Below are positions 41,106-52,434 of a DNA stretch of 64,000 nt, in pieces; positions within the stretch are counted from its first letter, which is position 1; the number at the start of each line of letters is the position of its first letter. The notes beneath the pieces were generated by a model. The model was not told the DNA's origin and did not search any database. It was given only the letters and a program-made list of their open reading frames with translations. Both the position numbers and the translations under genes were made by a program. The stretch is from Prorocentrum cordatum (lineage: Eukaryota; Sar; Dinophyceae; Prorocentrales; Prorocentraceae), in the NCBI GenBank assembly GCA_963575745.1, contig CAUYUJ010022517.1, positions 52,501 to 116,500 on the forward strand, read 5' to 3'.

Positions 41106-43497
41106 CCTCTTTTGTAGCGAGTAGAGAGTTGAGTGCTTTGAGTAGCGGTTGGTGAGTAGTGGGTCTTTGATAGTGAGTAGTGCGCAGTGAGTCGTGAGTG
41201 GTGAGTAGTCAGTAGTGGGTAATGGGTAGTGGTAGTAATCAGTAGCGCGCCGAGGTTTGTGGGAAGTGAGTAGTGAGTAGTGGGTAGTGAGTAGCGGGAA
41301 GGAAGAAGTGAGTATGGAATTGTGAGTAGTGGGAAATGGGTAGTGTGTAGTGAGTAGCGCCTAGTGGGTGGTAAGCAGGGAGTAGGGATGAGCGAGCAGA
41401 TAGTAGCGAATAGCCAGGAGTGAGTAGTGAATAGTGAGTAGTGCGTAGTGAGTAGAGAGTAGTGAGTAGTGCGTGGTGAATAGCGAGTAGCGAGTAGCGC
41501 GTAGGGAGTAGCGAGTAGGGAGTAGCGCTTAGTGGGTAGTGAGTAGCGAGTAGGGCGTTGTGAGTAGTGAGTAGTGAGGAGGGAGTAGCCAGGAGTCAGT
41601 AGTGAGTAGCGAGCAGGGAGTAGTGCGTAGCGAGTAGGGAGTATCGAGTAGTGAGTAGTGAGGAGTGAGTAGCGTGTTGTGAGCAGTGAGTAGAGAGCAG
41701 TGAGTAGTGAGTGGTGAGTAGCGGGTAGCGAGTATCGAGTAGGGGGTAGCGCGTAGGGGGTAGCGAGTAGTGAGTAGTGAGTGGCGAGTAGGGCGTTGTG
41801 AGTAGTGAGTTGTGAGGAGGGTGTTGTCAGGAGTAAGTAGTGAGTAGTGAGTAGGGAGTAGTGCGTAGCGAGTAGGCAGTAGCGAGTAGTGAGTAGTGGA
41901 TAGGGGGTAGGAGTTGCGAGTAGTGAGTAGGGGGTACTGAGTAGACAGTAGTGAGTAGTGAGAGGCGAGAAGTGGGTATTGAGTAGCCGGTTGTGAGTAG
42001 GGATCAGCGAGTAAAAACTACTGAGTAGCGAGTCGTGCTTACTGAGTAGTGAGAAGCGACGTGCGACTACTGACTAGTGAGTAGGGAGTAGTGAGTAGTG
42101 AGTAGCGGGTAGTGCGTATTGGGGAATGACTATGTCTTACTGGCTAGCGAGTAGCGGATCGTGAGTATTGGTTCTTGGCAATTCGTAGTGGGTAGTGAAT
42201 TGTTAGTTCTCATTCGTATGTGGTGGATCGTGTTTAATGGGTAGTGAGTTGTGCTTAGTGAGTAGTGCGTAGTGGGCAGTGAGTAGTGCTTAGTGAGTAG
42301 TGAGTATTGAATACGGGGTAGTGAGTAGTGAGGCGGGAGTAGTGAGTAGGGACTAGGGAGTACTGAGTAGTGAGTAGTCGGAGCGTAGTGAGTAGTCAGT
42401 AGTGGGTAATGGATAGTGCGTATGGGGCAGCAAGTAGGGCGTAGGGAGTAGCGAGAAGTGAGTAGTGAGCAGCGAGTACTGTGTAGGGAGTAGCTTGTAG
42501 CGAGTAGTGGATAGTGAGTAGTGAGTTGTGGGCACTGAGTAGTGAAGTGTGAATAGTGGACAGTGGTTAGTGGGTCGTGAGTAGTGATTTGTGATTAGCG
42601 AGTAGTGGGTAGTGGGTAGGGAGTTGCGACTAGAAATTCGTGAATCGTGAGTCGTGAGTAGTGAGTAGTGACTAGTGAGTAGTAGCGACTAGTGGCTAGT
42701 GAGTAGGGAGTAGTGAGTAGTGAGTAGCGAGTAGTGCGTAGTGGGTAGTGACTATGTCCTATTGGGTAATGTATAGCGGATAGTGAGCAGGTGGTTTTGG
42801 GCAGTGCGTAGTGAGTAGTGAACTGTGAGTTCTCAGTAGTAAGCTGTGGATAGTGGTCAGTGAGTAGTGAGTAGTGCGTAGTGAGTAGTGAGTAGTGGGC
42901 ATTGAGTAGTGTTTAGTGAGTAGTGTGTGTTGAGTACTGGGTAGTGAGTAGTGTGTAGTGAGTCGGGAGTAGTGACGAGGGAGTAGGAAGTATTGAGTAG
43001 TGAGTAGTGGGAGCGTAGTGAGTAGTGAGTATTGGGTAATGAATGATGCGTATTGGGTAGCGAGTAGGGCGTAGGAAGTCGCGGGTCGTGAGTAGTGAAT
43101 AGTGCGTACTTTGTAGGGAGTAGGATATAGCTTGTAGCGAGTAGTGGATAGTGAATACTCTGTTGTGGGCAGTGAGTCGTGGGTAGTTAATTGTGAGTAA
43201 TGAGTGCGGGGTAGTGGTTAGTGAGTAGTGAGTAGTGATTCGTGATTCGCGAGTAGTGGGTCGTGAGTTGTGTTAAGTGAGTATTGAGTAGTGGGTAGTG
43301 AGTAGTGAGTAGTTTGTAGTGAGTGGTGAGTAGTGGGTAGGGAGTAGGGATTAATGAGTAGTGCGTCGTGGGTAGTGAGTCGTGGGTAGTGAGTAGTGAG
43401 TCGTGAGTCGTGAGTAGTGAATAGTGAGTTGTGAGAAGTGAGTAGTGTGTAGCGAGCAGTGAATTGTGGGTAGTGAGTAGTGCGTAGTAAGTAGTGG
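41106..43497. repeat. Heptanucleotide satellite (AGTAGTG)n, about 2.4 kb
   Basis: The + strand is built from AGTAGTG with variants GGTAGTG, AGTAGCG and AGTAGGG. The - strand peptide repeat TTHYSLL (seven residues, three heptamers) shows the same period where frames stay open. There are no genes inside. It is degenerate, with homogeneity highest near 43210-43490 and 41400-41800. Confidence 0.95.
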
Positions 43498-43504
43498 GTG
43501 CTGT

Positions 43505-43570
43505 TGGGAGAGGGGTTGGGGTTAGGGTTAGGGGTTCGGGCAAGGGTGAGGATTAGTGTTAGGGGTGGTA
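43505..43570 (+). repeat. Telomere-like GTTAGGG stretch
   Basis: GGGTTAGGGTTAGGGGTT and GATTAGTGTTAGGGG sit directly at the end of the heptamer satellite. This is short and impure, so it may be an interstitial telomere remnant or a chance drift of the G-rich satellite. Confidence 0.4.
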
Positions 43571-43683
43571 GGGGCTGGGTTCCGGAAACCGGGGGCGCCG
43601 TGGCGAAAAGGAGGGGATCGAATTTGGCGGCCAAGGGGGGGGAGTGGGGGAGGTTCGGACCCCCCCCCCTTGAAAGTGGGGAA

Positions 43684-43830
43684 GGGGTTCCCCGACGACG
43701 GACGGGAAAGGGTGGGAGAGGGGGGGTTCCCCGACGACGGATCGGGAAAGGGGTGGAGGGGGGGGTTCCCGACGACGGATCGGGGAAAGGGGAGGGGGGT
43801 CCCCCCCCCCCCCCTGGGTTCATCCAGCGG
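43684..43830. repeat. 38/39-bp tandem repeat, three units
   Basis: GGTTCCCCGACGACGGATCGGGAAAGGG repeats, with GACGACGG at 43694, 43733 and 43771, followed by a G/C homopolymer stretch. Open frames across it are repeat-derived. Confidence 0.8.
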
Positions 43831-43849
43831 CGCGCATTGTTTGAAAGGC

Positions 43850-44703
43850 CTTCTCTGGAACATCTTGGATGGTTTCGATCAAAGACGGGCGGTCCTCAAT
43901 CAGCATCTCCCGTCTGAAGCCCCAAAGTCGCTGCTTGGGGCCCTCACGGAGATCTCTTGGGCGCTCTTGGGGCCGTGTTGAGGCCATCTTGGGTCCCTCT
44001 TGGGGTCATATTCGGGCCATCTTGTGGCCTCGGGATCCCATTGGAAACGAGAGGGCGAGATGGCCAACACCATTGCAATCCATTCGTTTTTGGACGAATG
44101 CTGGTCCTGTGGGGGCCTCCTTGGGTGTCTCCGTGGCCACTTGAGGCCATCATGGGGCCCCTTGGAGGTGTCTTGGAGGCCATCGTGGGCCAACTTGGAC
44201 CACAGTGCGGCATCTCGGAGGCCATCTTCACGAATCAGGTGCCATTTCGGAACCCACATAGACCAAACGCATCTGGAAGATACACCCGAAACGCCATCAT
44301 CTTTCAAAACCTTTGTTTTGCGTCGAATGTGTTTCTTGATAAAATATCGGCGTACGTACTCGATTAGCGCCCCCACACCTCCCCCTTGGGCCCCAATCGT
44401 CGCCTCTTGGGCCCCTCTTGGGCCATATGCCATATTGGACCCTCTTGGAGCCGTCTTGAGGCCCTGGGAGCCCATCGGAAGTGAAAAGGTGAGTTGGCTG
44501 AAGGCATGATTTTCCCAAGTCAGGTGTTGAGGGATTTGGGTCTCTTGGGGTCTCCTTGAGAGGTTCCGAGGCCACTTGGACCCGTCTTGGACTGTTCTCT
44601 TGGTGCATAATGGACGCCATGTTGAGCGATCTTGCATTTTCTTGGGCCATCTTGTCGGTGATCGTGGGCTCTCGGACGCCCTCTTGAAGCCATCTTGGGC
44701 AAT
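43850..44703. repeat. CTTGG-type degenerate tandem array
   Basis: GGCCATCTTGGGTCCCTCTTGG-like units occur in two stretches around a more unique middle (44230-44390). The shared segment appears at 44034 (CCCATTGGAAACGAGAGGGC) and 44468 (CCCATCGGAAGTGAAAAGG). It leads into block D. Confidence 0.8.
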
Positions 44704-44838
44704 GTTGGACGCTCCACAGTCCCGCGGGGCGCCCTGTCCAGGTCCAGGGGGAGGGGCAAACCCCTTCCCGAAGGGGAAAAGGGGGGTTGGATGAGGAAAC
44801 GCTCTAACCCACTCACGCCCTGACAGGGTTGGTTGGAT
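44704..44838 (+). repeat. Conserved terminal block, copy D
   Basis: From TTGGACGCTCCACAG through GTCCAGGTCCAGG and CCTTCCCGAAGGGG to GGGTTGGTTGG. The palindrome is kept with a G-T-type change. Orientation is the same as in the other copies. Confidence 0.75.
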
Positions 44839-45660
44839 TTAGTGTTTCGCTGTTGAAGCCCAGGGCTGTCCTGCCCGGCTGCGCGTATGTTGTTTCAACC
44901 GTGTGTAAGTGGTACACATGGTGTCGTGCCGCCCTTTTCACACCGAGACTCTTAATAATGAGCAGACACCTAAGCATGTGCCACAGTTTCATGGGTGTAG
45001 GGTTGTGGATTTCCAGACTTGTTGTTCGTTTGAGACGTACTCAACGCGAAATGGAAATAGCTATGCACATGGAAGGCGGATCCGTTTCAAACGGGGGTTC
45101 TCGTTAGACGTTTCCTTGATGTGATGGATCCTACATGTCCGCATCCTCATAGTTAGCTAGAAGGATGTATGACTTCGAAGTGGTGTCTTCGCCTGAATGA
45201 CAGGCCCACCTTCATTTTTCTTCGAAAGGGGACATCTTCCTCCGCGAGTAAAACGTTCGTAGGGACTTGTGATCGGCGTCGCCCCAACATACTAATATTA
45301 TGTGTGCGTCGCCCCCCCCCCACACACGGGCGACGCGCGAACCGAGCAATCTTTTAGTATATGCTCCGTGTCGGGCGTGTTCTAGCCATACCTCTCGGGA
45401 AGCGATATACTACAAGATGGTTGTACCATATGTTCGGGTCGGGCGAACGCCTCCAAGGAGGACATTTAGTACTAGTATGTCCTTGTGTGTGTCATGTGAG
45501 GGGGGGGACTTGGAGCGGGAGGGTGGATGGCAGCATCGTCGATGCATCCCGCGTTTCCTTTGGTACTCCCCGCCCTCGCTCTTGCTTCTTCGTCTCCTCT
45601 GCCGCCGTTGCCCCCCCCTTCCTCGTGCGTGGTCTGCTCTTCTGTGTTCTCCTGCTCGAG
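44839..45660. other. Unassigned sequence with one 9-bp hairpin
   Basis: It has less biased composition and short motif-free frames on both strands. GCGTCGCCC (45306-45314) and GGGCGACGC (45328-45336) form a perfect stem around a C-run. A second GCGTCGCCCC lies nearby at about 45268. Confidence 0.4.
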
Positions 45661-45671
45661 GCCCTCACGAG

Positions 45672-45820
45672 GGAGTGGGGACGGAGAGGAGGAGGAGGAG
45701 GAGCAGGAGGAGGAGGAGGAGGATCATGTGACAGGCAGGAGGAAGGAGAAGAGACGCGGAGGAGGATGTGGAGGAGGACGAGGCGGAGGACGAGGCGGAG
45801 GGAGAGAGAGCGGTGGGAGG
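45672..45820. repeat. GGA/GAC polypurine-rich microsatellite
   Basis: GGAGGAGGAGGAGCAGG and ACGAGGCGGAGG units occur on the + strand. Confidence 0.85.
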
Positions 45821-46879
<1,059 letters not shown>

Positions 46880-46973
46880 CAGAGACTTGTCCTCTGAACG
46901 TGCAGGAGATGAATACACAGAGTCCGATACGTTTCGCTCAAGCCTTTTTCTCCTCAGGGAGCACCTGACACGT

Positions 46974-47453
46974 ATGCGCCCTCCCGCCCTGCGGCTGCCA
47001 TCGTGGACACTTGTCTGCATTTGGTGTGCTCTGGACGCGTGGCAGCCAGGCTTGCTGCGCTCGGGCGGCGGAGGCGGCCCGCCCGACGACTGGGACAGTC
47101 GGGCGGCCCTGGCTGCCCAGCGGGCCGCCGAACGCGGCGCCCAGCTTGCCGCGGCGCGCGCGGCCAACCTCAGCCGGTGCCACGCCGCGCTGGACGAGGT
47201 GCAAGTCGTGTTGACCAACCTGTCCGCGGAGCTGGCCGAGCTCCGCATCCTGCAGGCGACGCCGTCCGAGCTGCACGAGGAACCCGACACGCTTCTGTGG
47301 CACGCGATTGGGGTGGTGCTGACCGCGGCGCTGACGCAGTGTGGGACGTGCCTCGTTGCCTGGCGTCGTCGCGATGGCCCTCCTGCCCGCCAACCTGAGC
47401 CTCTTCCTGAGCGACGGGACCGCCGCCGAGGCGGCGGAGTTCTTCAGTGAGCT
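46974..47453 (+). CDS. Retroelement ORF1: coiled-coil/transmembrane protein
   Basis: From the ATG at 46974. The N-terminus is hydrophobic (LPSWTLVCIWCALDAW), and a Gly linker follows. Residues 45-100 make an Ala/Gln/Glu/Leu heptad region (RAALAAQRAAERGAQLAAAR and VVLTNLSAELAELRILQ). A second hydrophobic helix, LLWHAIGVVLTAALT, precedes a basic tail. The last 77 bases overlap the ATG of the next ORF in another frame, so the tail may not be authentic. The start after the GAT microsatellite fits, because the frame is closed upstream by TGA repeats. Function unknown; a gag-like assembly role is possible. Confidence 0.55.
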
Positions 47454-48795
47454 GGTGCCAGGACGGGTTGTCAGCTTCTACTACGAGGATGACCCGAGCA
47501 TATGGCACGAACGACTGCTGCTGTGGCCGTACCCAGGCGCTTTTCCCAACACCTGCTGGAGCTGCCTCACGCCTGACGGCGATGTGTATCCCGAGGAGAT
47601 GGCGGCTGGGCCCGACGGCGATGGTCCGAGCCGCGTCTCCCTCACGATCGGGGCGACTCCTGCTGCTGTTCGCCCACCAGGGCGAGTCTACAGATTTCGT
47701 GAATATCCTGCCGACGACGACATGATCGACCTCCTGCGGGACGCTCGCCTGGCTGGCCGCAGCGCCGGCTTGCGCGAACCCGAGCCGACGACCTTCATGC
47801 GCGACGGCGGCCGACCCTCCAGGAGCATGACGGTCAGCCTCAGCGACGTGCCTGGCTTCCTGCGCCGCACGCGGGGCAAGGGTCCGTCCGCTGCCGTGCC
47901 GCGCGGCCCGCCCCCTGGCCTGCCTGTGGCCCCGCCCCCGCTGGATGCTGCGGGCGCCGAGCCAGGGGCGCTTGCCGACGGCGAGGTCGGGGGCACTCCG
48001 ACCCCGAGGGACGGCCCTGGCGCAGTCGTGCTCACGGACGAGCGGGCCGCACCGCCTGGGTCTGCATGGATCGTGATGAAGACGATCCCCAACGAGTGCC
48101 AACAGCTCGACGAGGTCGTCCCGAGGGCGGGCGACGTGATTTGGGGGGAGAGCGGACTCTACAGCACGACGGGCGGCTTCATTGTCCCGATCGAGGTCCA
48201 CCCTGTCCCGCTGTCTGCCGAGGTGTCGGACAAGCTGGCGGACGACGACGCGCGGCTCCTCGGCCCTCTCCAGCGCACGCGGGAGGGCCGCAGGCACCGC
48301 GACTTTCGTGATGCGGTGTCGGCCATGAGACAGGAGCAGCATGACGATTTCCCGCTCGTCGGCGAGCGCAGCTTCAAGTGGCTGTGCGACTACATCGTCG
48401 ACCATGGGGGCACACCTGATGGCCGCCGCACCAAGTGGATGATGGAGAGCGGCTGCACGAAGGACTCGGCGGCTGCGCACATCCACGATCTGCTCGGCTT
48501 CGCCATCGAGATGGCCGTCACCTACGACCAGGTCGACGGCTCCAACCTCGCCATCATGGAGGTGGTCTCACGGGCCTACCAGCTGATCGAGGAGACCATG
48601 GGGGGCATGAAGATCGAGGGCGTCGAGCACTACATCGGCCGCCAGAAGCAGAGCGCCCGCCGCGGCGTCGCGACGGCGCCGGGGGTTGCCAAGCACGCCA
48701 CCGATCAGCTCGCCAAGGAGACGGAGATCCAGAAGCAGAGGCGCAAGGCGCGCGAGGAGAAGTCTGCCCAGTCGGGCAAGAAGGACAAGGGGTGA
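47374..48795 (+). CDS. Retroelement ORF2: unknown 474-residue protein (gag-like)
   Basis: The first ATG is at 47374 and the stop TGA at 48793-48795. Early residues include SFYYEDDPSIWHERLLLWPY and LTPDGDVYPEEM, and the middle is Pro/Gly-rich. The C-terminal half is helical with DFPLVGERSFKWLCDYIVDH, KWMMESGCTKDSAAAHIHDL, IEGVEHYIGRQ and a Lys/Arg/Glu-rich tail. No catalytic motif is visible. I recall this architecture directly ahead of reverse transcriptases in dinoflagellate models, which makes a nucleic-acid-binding or capsid role likely but unproven. The uninterrupted frame and strong GC3 bias support coding. Confidence 0.75.
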   Translation: MALLPANLSLFLSDGTAAEAAEFFSELVPGRVVSFYYEDDPSIWHERLLLWPYPGAFPNTCWSCLTPDGDVYPEEMAAGPDGDGPSRVSLTIGATPAAVRPPGRVYRFREYPADDDMIDLLRDARLAGRSAGLREPEPTTFMRDGGRPSRSMTVSLSDVPGFLRRTRGKGPSAAVPRGPPPGLPVAPPPLDAAGAEPGALADGEVGGTPTPRDGPGAVVLTDERAAPPGSAWIVMKTIPNECQQLDEVVPRAGDVIWGESGLYSTTGGFIVPIEVHPVPLSAEVSDKLADDDARLLGPLQRTREGRRHRDFRDAVSAMRQEQHDDFPLVGERSFKWLCDYIVDHGGTPDGRRTKWMMESGCTKDSAAAHIHDLLGFAIEMAVTYDQVDGSNLAIMEVVSRAYQLIEETMGGMKIEGVEHYIGRQKQSARRGVATAPGVAKHATDQLAKETEIQKQRRKAREEKSAQSGKKDKG

Positions 48796-48879
48796 CCTGG
48801 GGTTGGCGGTCGGGAGGTGGCTCGACCCGATCGCCTCATTTTGTGAGCCAGTTTTGTGGACATCCTGATGCCCAACCTC

Positions 48880-50364
48880 CTGGCGATGGCATGCTGCCCT
48901 TTGCTGTGTCCGCGTCGCCGATTTCCTCATCTCCCCCGCCTGGACTATCCCGTTCGGTTCGGGCTCGCCTTTCTCGCGCCCTGTTGATCGAGGAGCGTAT
49001 TCGGGACACCGTGGAGTGCCTCAACTTGCTTGGGCTACGCCGCACCGCGGGTCGCGCCAGAGCGCCTCTCACATCTGGATGTTTTGCTACATCGACGTGT
49101 TCGAGGGCTGCATCGTGATATGGCTGCCCCTCCGAGCACGTCGGCCCAGGAAGCCTGCTCAGAGCTTTTGGGCCGCCCGTCTCTGCACTGCGACACGGCT
49201 AACGACTTGCCGCTGAGGCCCTACGCTCCGCACCTCGTGAGCTGGCCCGAGTTGGGAAACGAGCCTCAGTGGCTCGCGGATCGGCTGGGGACAAGCGAAC
49301 GATGCTCTCTCTTGGACCTCGACCATGCTTTGCTGCTGCCGCCACCGAGCTTCGACGAGGCCGTGGAGACAGAGGGGAGGCCCACGTTGTACATGGACCC
49401 TGTGCTGGAGCGGAACAGGCCGCTCCACCTTGATTTCATCCAGTCTGGCATCTCGCGGGGCGTCTCCGTCTTAGGGGAAGAGAGGGCCGAGGACGTCTCC
49501 GCCTTCTTCGTGGCCAAGAAGGGCGAGCGGATCAGGATGGTGCTGGACTGCAGGCGTAGCAACCAGCGTTTCCAGCCCCCTCCATCGGTCAGCCTGTTCT
49601 CCGCCGCGGGGTTCGCGGACCTCGAGGTGCCGAAGGACACGCCCCTCTACTGCGCGGGGGTGGACGTCCAGAACGCGTTCTACCAGCACAAGCTGCCAGC
49701 CTCCCTGCGGTCGTACTTCTTCTTGCCGAAGGTCACCGCGGGCGAGCTCGGCATCGGCAGGCTTGACGGGCGGCGTGTCCCGCCCTGGGCCTGCCTCTAC
49801 CCACAACTTGCCGTTGTTCCCATGGGGTGGAGCTGGGCACTCTTTTTCGTTCAGAAGGCTCACGAGCGGACGCTGGACCTGCGCGACGCCCTGAAGCCCG
49901 AGCTGCGGGCGGTCGACTTCGTGCCCGTTCCCAGCCCGCTCAAGGAGCCCATCCACTCGCTGCACGTCGACAACGTGCTCGTGGTCGGCACCGACCGCGA
50001 GGCCGTGACCAGGGTCAGGCGTGAGGCCTCCAAGGCGCTGGAGGGCTCCGGCCCTGCCGTCCATGACGAGACCGATGCCGCCGAGAGCATGGCCATGCTT
50101 GGCGGGCAGCTGCATGGATCGCCTGCTCGCGCCACCTTGGCGCCACGGAGGTTCTGGAAGCTGTGCATGGGGCTCGGCTACTTGGTTCAACGGCGCCCCC
50201 GCGTCACCAGCCGTGACATCGAGCACGTCGTCGGCCACTGCACGTTCGCCGCGCTGTGTCGGCGCGAGAGCCTGAGCTGTTTCATTAGATTGCAACTCAT
50301 GGGAGCCTATTTTCAAATGGTCGTTCGTCCCGGGCGGAGCAAATGGCAGCAAACGACATAACAG
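48880..50364 (+). CDS. Retroelement reverse transcriptase, one frameshift, 3'-truncated
   Basis: The main frame runs 49030-50364. By its residue count, RMVLDCRRSN is at 169-178, motif A GVDVQNAFYQHKLP at 210-223 (Asp212), motif B VVPMGWSWALF at 262-272 and motif C LHVDNVLVVG at 311-320. The usual YxDD is thus HVDN, with Asn for the second Asp. I recall VDN as normal in this dinoflagellate group, not necessarily a defect. The N-terminal part (RARLSRALLIEERIRDTVEC, about 48960-49020) is in another frame, so a frameshift lies near 49030-49060. After FAALCRRESLSCFIRLQLMG the protein runs into vector-less microsatellite DNA and stops, without RNase H. Confidence 0.75.
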
Positions 50365-50394
50365 GCAACATATTATGCGCTCCGTCAGGACGAA

Positions 50395-50880
50395 ACGAGG
50401 AGGAGGAGGAGGAGGAGGAGGAGGAGGAGGAAGACGCGGATAATGAGAAGGAAAAGGAGGACAAGGGGAAGGAAGAGGACATGAAAGATGGACGGGGACA
50501 AGGAGGAGGCGGAGGAATACCAAGAGGAGCATGAGGAGGGCGATGGACGAAACATAAGAGGACGGCGAGGAAGGGGAGGGTCGGGGGGGGGACGGGGAGG
50601 AGGACGAGGAGGGGGGAAGGAAAAGGGGGACGAGGAGAAGAACAGGAAGAATTGGGCATGGAAGGTTGGGGAGACGGAGGGGGAATAGGATAAGGAAGCG
50701 GGAGGGGGGGAATTATAATATGTAAGAAGAGGAGGAGGAGGAGGAGGAGGAGGAGGAGGACGCGGGTGACTGGATGGGTGAAGAAGAGGATATTGAGGAC
50801 GAGGACGAACAGAAGGGGGAGGAGGAGGAGCAGGAGAAGGAGCAAGGGCAGGAGAAGGATATCTACTCTTCGTCCTCCTC
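50395..50880. repeat. (GGA)n polypurine tract
   Basis: GGAGGA, GGGGAGGAGG and AAGGAGGAC units occur on the + strand over about 480 bases. The tract truncates the RT ORF. At 50870 the purine strand changes into TCCTCCTC. Confidence 0.95.
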
Positions 50881-51214
50881 CTCCTCTTCCCACTCAGGTA
50901 TGCCTGCGCTGTTTTACGCCCTGCGCTGACTTGGGTCGCGCGCGCGTCTCTCGCTTCCTCCCTCCTGTGCCGCCTCGTTGTTTTGGCACGTGTTTTGCTT
51001 GCTCCTGGCGGGGGCTGGGCCGACGGTGGGTCGGTGGGTCGGCCGAGTTGTTGTGGCCACGCTGCTTTTTTTTTGCTTGCGTCTGTTTCTCCGCCGTTTG
51101 CCTTCCTCCTGGTCGCTCTTGCAGGTTTGGTACCTTGGCATTCTTCATTTGCAGGTGGTGGCGCAACCCTGCTGTTGTGAGTGTTGGTGATTCGGCTGTC
51201 TCCGGAGAAATAAA
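50881..51214 (+). other. Spacer between opposite microsatellites
   Basis: A 70-codon + frame (50978-51190) encodes a very hydrophobic, Leu/Val/Cys/Trp-rich peptide (for example GRVVVATLLFFCLRLFLRRL) and could be a membrane segment of a decayed ORF. There are two TTGCAGG junction-like words (51118, 51149). Nothing firmer. Confidence 0.35.
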
Positions 51215-51646
51215 AAAATGCTGCTCCTCCTCCTCCTCATCCCCCTCCTTCTCCTCCCGCTCCTCCCCTCCTGCGGTTCTTTCGTGTTCCTGCTGCATCC
51301 TCCTCTTCCTCCTCCTCCTCCCCCTCCTCCTCCTCCTCTTCCTCCTCCGCCTCCCAGTCCACGGCTTCCTTCCCTGTCATGTCCTCCTCCTCCTCCTCCC
51401 TGCTCGCCCCCCTCCTCCCTCCTTCTCCTCCTCGTCCTCCTCTTCTTTCTTTTCCTACTCCCTGTTCCCGTCCCCTTCAACCTCATCTTCTCCTCCTCCT
51501 CCTCCTCCGTCTCCTCCTCCTCTTCCTCTTCCTCCTCCCCCCCCTCCTCCTCCTCCCCCCCCCCCCCCCCCCCCCCACACACACACACAACACACGCACA
51601 CACGCACACCCACACACACGCAAACACACACACCACACACACACAC

Positions 51647-51688
<42 letters not shown>

Positions 51689-52240
51689 ACCACCACCAGC
51701 CCTCCTCATCCTCATCCGCCTCCTCATCAGCATCCCCCACCTTCTCCTCCTACCCCTCCTTTTCCTTCTTCTCCTCGCTCATATCATCCTCTTTATCCTC
51801 CTCCTCATTCCTCCTCCTTCTCCTCCTTCTCATCCTGCTCCTCCTGCCCCCCCTCGTTCCCTGTCCCTTCGCCCTCTTCCGTCGTCCTCTTCCACGTATT
51901 TGTGTTTCGATAGGCTTCCTCCTCTTCCTCCTCCTCCTCCTCCTCCTCCCCTCCGACCCGTCCTCTTCCAGCGTCCCCCCCTTCCTCTTCTTGGTCCCCC
52001 CCATCCCCTTCCACTTCCTCATCGTCCTTCGCGCCCCCTTCTTCTTCTTCTTCTTCTTCTTTCGCCTCCTCATCCTTTTCCCTCCCATGTCCTCTTGCCT
52101 CTCCTCCTCCTCTCCCCTCCTCCTCCAGCTCCTTCTCTTCTTCCGTCTCCTCTTCTCCGCCTGCCCCCCATCCTCCTCCGCCTTCTCCTCTCCTCCATCC
52201 CCGTTCCACTCTCTGCCCCGCTCCTCCTCAATTCTTGACG
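51215..52240. repeat. (CTC)n polypyrimidine tract with C22 and (CA)n
   Basis: About 1 kb of CTCCTC/CTTCTC on the + strand, opposite in strand sense to 50395-50880. It holds a C homopolymer (about 51555-51576) followed by CACACACA and CACACGCACAC to about 51690. All frames are open with low-complexity peptides. Confidence 0.95.
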
Positions 52241-52434
52241 CTTCGCGCATCCCCGCCAGCCCATCCAGAAACGATGTCCAGGCAAGTTGAAGAGATCAGG
52301 GAAGTGGGGGAGCAACGAGAGGGGCAGCCGATCCGTGCAAAAGATGAGGCGGAAGAGGAGGCCAGATGGATAGATGGGGGGGTGGCGAAGAACCGAGCGA
52401 AGGAGGGATGAGGAGAATGATGACGCTGGGTGGA
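52236..52434. repeat. Short dispersed repeat (CGCTTCGCGCATCCCC unit)
   Basis: TTGACGCTTCGCGCATCCCC leads to GCCCATCCAGAAACGATG (52259-52276). The second word is exact at 40678-40695 and the first is diverged at about 4978. The remaining bases to 52434 are unassigned. Confidence 0.5.

Larger units (their letters stand above)
46974..50364 (+). mobile_element. Retroelement with three ORFs, 3'-truncated
   Basis: Three successive + strand coding regions are present: a small coiled-coil/membrane ORF, a 474-codon ORF and a reverse transcriptase ORF. Codon usage is strongly GC-ending and few breaks are present, so this is the youngest element in the window. The RT has neither RNase H nor an integration enzyme behind it, because a GGA microsatellite begins at 50395. 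The class is uncertain: the RT resembles a group abundant in dinoflagellates and distantly DIRS-like. No terminal repeats were seen. Confidence 0.7.

Noticed and set aside
47170-48486. 438-codon - strand frame
   Set aside because: Antisense shadow of ORF2. The + strand has the domain-like protein and fits the RT order.
50766-52238. 490-codon + strand frame with a hydrophobic start
   Set aside because: Most of it is CTC, C and CA simple sequence. Only about 70 codons in another frame near 51.0-51.2 kb look remotely protein-like.
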